DNA of 6,650 bases from an uncultured Eggerthellaceae bacterium (lineage in GTDB: Bacteria > Actinomycetota > Coriobacteriia > Coriobacteriales > Eggerthellaceae): positions 1 to 6,650 of the forward strand of contig CANRPV010000078.1 in the NCBI GenBank assembly GCA_947632575.1. The letters are read 5' to 3'. The notes below the pieces were generated by a model. It was given only the letters and a program-made list of their open reading frames with translations. It did not search any database and was not told the DNA's origin. A program made the translations under genes and the position numbers. Positions 5,844 to 6,650 of this stretch are shown here, one piece after another. Within the stretch, counting starts at the first letter, position 1. Every line of letters starts with the position of its first letter.

Positions 5844-5865
5844 CAAGCAGCCCGATGGCTGCTTG
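5844..5865 (-). terminator. Perfect 9-bp hairpin between tRNA-Trp and secE
   Basis: CAAGCAGCC and GGCTGCTTG pair perfectly around a 4-base loop, 9 bases after the encoded CCA of tRNA-Trp. On the - strand the downstream tract TTTGGCGTTT is only weakly T-rich, so this is more likely a partial terminator or a processing/stabilising hairpin at the 5' end of the secE mRNA than a full stop. Confidence 0.45.
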
Positions 5866-5874
5866 GTGACAAGC

Positions 5875-5951
5875 TGGCAGGCCAGGAGGGACTCGAACCC
5901 CCAACATGCGGTTTTGGAGACCGCCGCTCTACCAATTGGAGCTACTGGCCT
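5875..5951 (-). tRNA. tRNA-Trp (anticodon CCA)
   Basis: A complete cloverleaf: acceptor stem AGGCCAG/CTGGCCT, D arm GCTC/GAGC with an AATTGGTA loop, anticodon stem GCGGT/ACCGC with loop CTCCAAA (anticodon CCA at 5915-5917), a 5-base variable loop, and a T arm GGGGG/CCCTC with one G-T pair and loop TTCGAGT. The body is 74 bases (5878-5951) with G as discriminator, and the 3' CCA (5875-5877) is encoded. It reads UGG and delivers Trp. It lies between rpmG (40 bases upstream) and secE, a placement known from several bacterial phyla, so it is probably cut out of a common transcript. Confidence 0.97.
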
Positions 5952-5991
5952 AAACCTGTCAATCGCGCTTGCGAGTCCTCTTGCGCGTCCT

Positions 5992-6141
5992 TTAACGCGT
6001 CTCACGGTGTAGCGTATGATGGCCACACCACTTGCAGTACTTCTTGAACTCGATGCGATCAGGATTGTTCTGCTTGTTCTTCTTGGTCGTGTAGTTGCGG
6101 CGCTTGCACTCAGTGCAGGCCATCGTGACCAATGTACGCAT
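5992..6141 (-). CDS. rpmG: 50S ribosomal protein L33, zinc-binding form
   Basis: A 49-residue bL33 of the large ribosomal subunit. The sequence starts MRTLVTMACTECKRRNY and contains the four-cysteine zinc ribbon: Cys9/Cys12 (CTEC) and Cys36/Cys39 (CKWC), so it is the zinc-containing (C+) form. The start ATG at 6141 matches the family N-terminus and has a strong AAAGGAG site at 6147-6153, 5 bases upstream; an internal ATG at 6123 would remove the conserved MRTLVT. Length is normal. It is the first gene after the tuf terminator-like hairpin and is followed by tRNA-Trp, secE and nusG in the same direction, an arrangement also seen in other bacteria (rpmG-secE-nusG). No convincing promoter could be fixed in the 117-base gap before it. 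Confidence 0.95.
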   Translation of the reverse strand: MRTLVTMACTECKRRNYTTKKNKQNNPDRIEFKKYCKWCGHHTLHRETR

Positions 6142-6212
6142 GAATTCTCCTTTTACCTACATTCGCATATTGCAAATCTTCTTGTCATACACATGATACG
6201 TGAAGCGCAAAC

Positions 6213-6239
6213 GGAGCCCGCACCGATGGTACGGGCTCC
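6213..6239 (-). terminator. Terminator-like hairpin after tuf
   Basis: GGAGCCCG (6232-6239 in mRNA sense) pairs with CGGGCTCC (6213-6220). Four further pairs, one of them G-U, give about 12 bp with a 3-base loop. It lies 19 bases after the tuf stop. The following tract in the mRNA is GTTTGCGC, only three T, so termination may be incomplete and some read-through into rpmG is plausible. Confidence 0.65.
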
Positions 6240-6258
6240 TTCATTTCCTCGAAAAAAG

Positions 6259-6650
6259 CTACTTGATGATCTTGGTCACGCGGCCAGAACCAACGGTGCG
6301 GCCACCCTCGCGGATAGCGAAGCGGAGGCCTTCCTCCATAGCGATCGGGTGAATGAGTTCGCCGCGGAGCTCAACGTTATCACCAGGCATAACCATTTCG
6401 GTGCCCTCGGGAAGATGGGCAACACCGGTAACGTCGGTGGTGCGGAAGTAGAACTGCGGACGATAGCCATCGAAGAACGGGGTGTGACGGCCACCTTCGT
6501 CCTTGGTCAGGATGTAGACCTGGCCCATGAACTCGGTGTGCGGGGTCACGCTGCCGGGCTTGCAGAGAACCTGGCCACGCTCGATCTCGTCGCGCTTGAT
6601 GCCGCGGAGCAGGCAGCCGATGTTGTCGCCGGCCTGAGCCTCGTCGAGCA
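6259..6650 (-). CDS. tuf: Elongation factor Tu, C-terminal part (5' end outside window)
   Basis: The last 129 residues of EF-Tu, the GTPase that brings aminoacyl-tRNA to the ribosome. The frame runs open to the right edge; the start and the GTP-binding domain lie outside (the full protein is about 395-400 residues). The end of domain 2 is seen in GDNIGCLLRGIKRDEIERGQ, and domain 3 in KDEGGRHTPFFDGYRPQFYF, RTTDVTG, LPEGTEMVMPGDN, HPIAMEEGLRFAIREGGRTV and the C-terminus GSGRVTKIIK. An in-frame GTG at 6549 is internal and not a real start. The stop is TAG (6259-6261). It lies upstream of rpmG in the same direction, the usual neighbourhood of tuf and the secE-nusG cluster in several phyla. The regular codon choice (GGC, CTC/CTG, AAG, CGC) fits high expression. 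Confidence 0.97.
   Translation of the reverse strand, partial: LDEAQAGDNIGCLLRGIKRDEIERGQVLCKPGSVTPHTEFMGQVYILTKDEGGRHTPFFDGYRPQFYFRTTDVTGVAHLPEGTEMVMPGDNVELRGELIHPIAMEEGLRFAIREGGRTVGSGRVTKIIK

Noticed and set aside
5952..5991. CGCGC/GCGCG inverted repeat between rpmG and tRNA-Trp
   Set aside because: A 5-bp stem with a long loop in a short spacer is easily due to chance.
6184..6210. Possible rpmG promoter (TTGCGC, 15-base spacer, TATGAC on the - strand)
   Set aside because: Both boxes are poor and the spacer is short; it is not better than chance in an A/T-rich gap.

Overview
The window reads as ordinary chromosome from an actinobacterium, most likely class Coriobacteriia. The lineage is inferred from how the EF-Tu, NusG, L11 and MurJ-neighbourhood proteins read and from a mid-range base composition. 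No search was possible, so this is tentative. All complete genes look intact. I see no insertion sequence, prophage, CRISPR array or origin, and no stretch over 300 bases lacks a gene.

Left part, + strand (1-2268): the C-terminal half of the lipid II flippase MurJ, cut by the window edge, is followed after 4 bases by a 428-residue ATP-grasp carboxylate-amine ligase of the D-aspartate-ligase-like type. The pair looks translationally coupled and suggests a cell-wall job: a flippase plus an enzyme that could add an amino acid to the peptidoglycan stem peptide.

Middle (2269-3362): a 148-base convergent spacer with short direct repeats, then map (type I methionine aminopeptidase) on the - strand. 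Map has its own sigma70-like promoter, placed just after the terminator of the upstream ribosomal operon. Its leader is built of degenerate 10-base repeats.

Right part, - strand (3363-6650): the translation/secretion cluster, in transcription order tuf (partial) - terminator-like hairpin - rpmG - tRNA-Trp - hairpin - secE - nusG - rplK - rplA - strong terminator. It makes a stretch of EF-Tu, ribosomal proteins L33, L11 and L1, the SecE translocon subunit, the NusG elongation factor and the tryptophan tRNA. rpmG (49 codons) and the tRNA are easily missed. The 120-base rplK leader and the 141-base rplK-rplA spacer are unusually long and structured, and may hold the autogenous L1 control elements of this operon.

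I found no clearly new multi-gene system. The best leads are the MurJ/ATP-grasp pair, the three 16-base repeats between rplK and rplA, the bulged stem-loop before rplK, the 10-base phased repeats before map, and a 25-residue C-terminal tail on L11.
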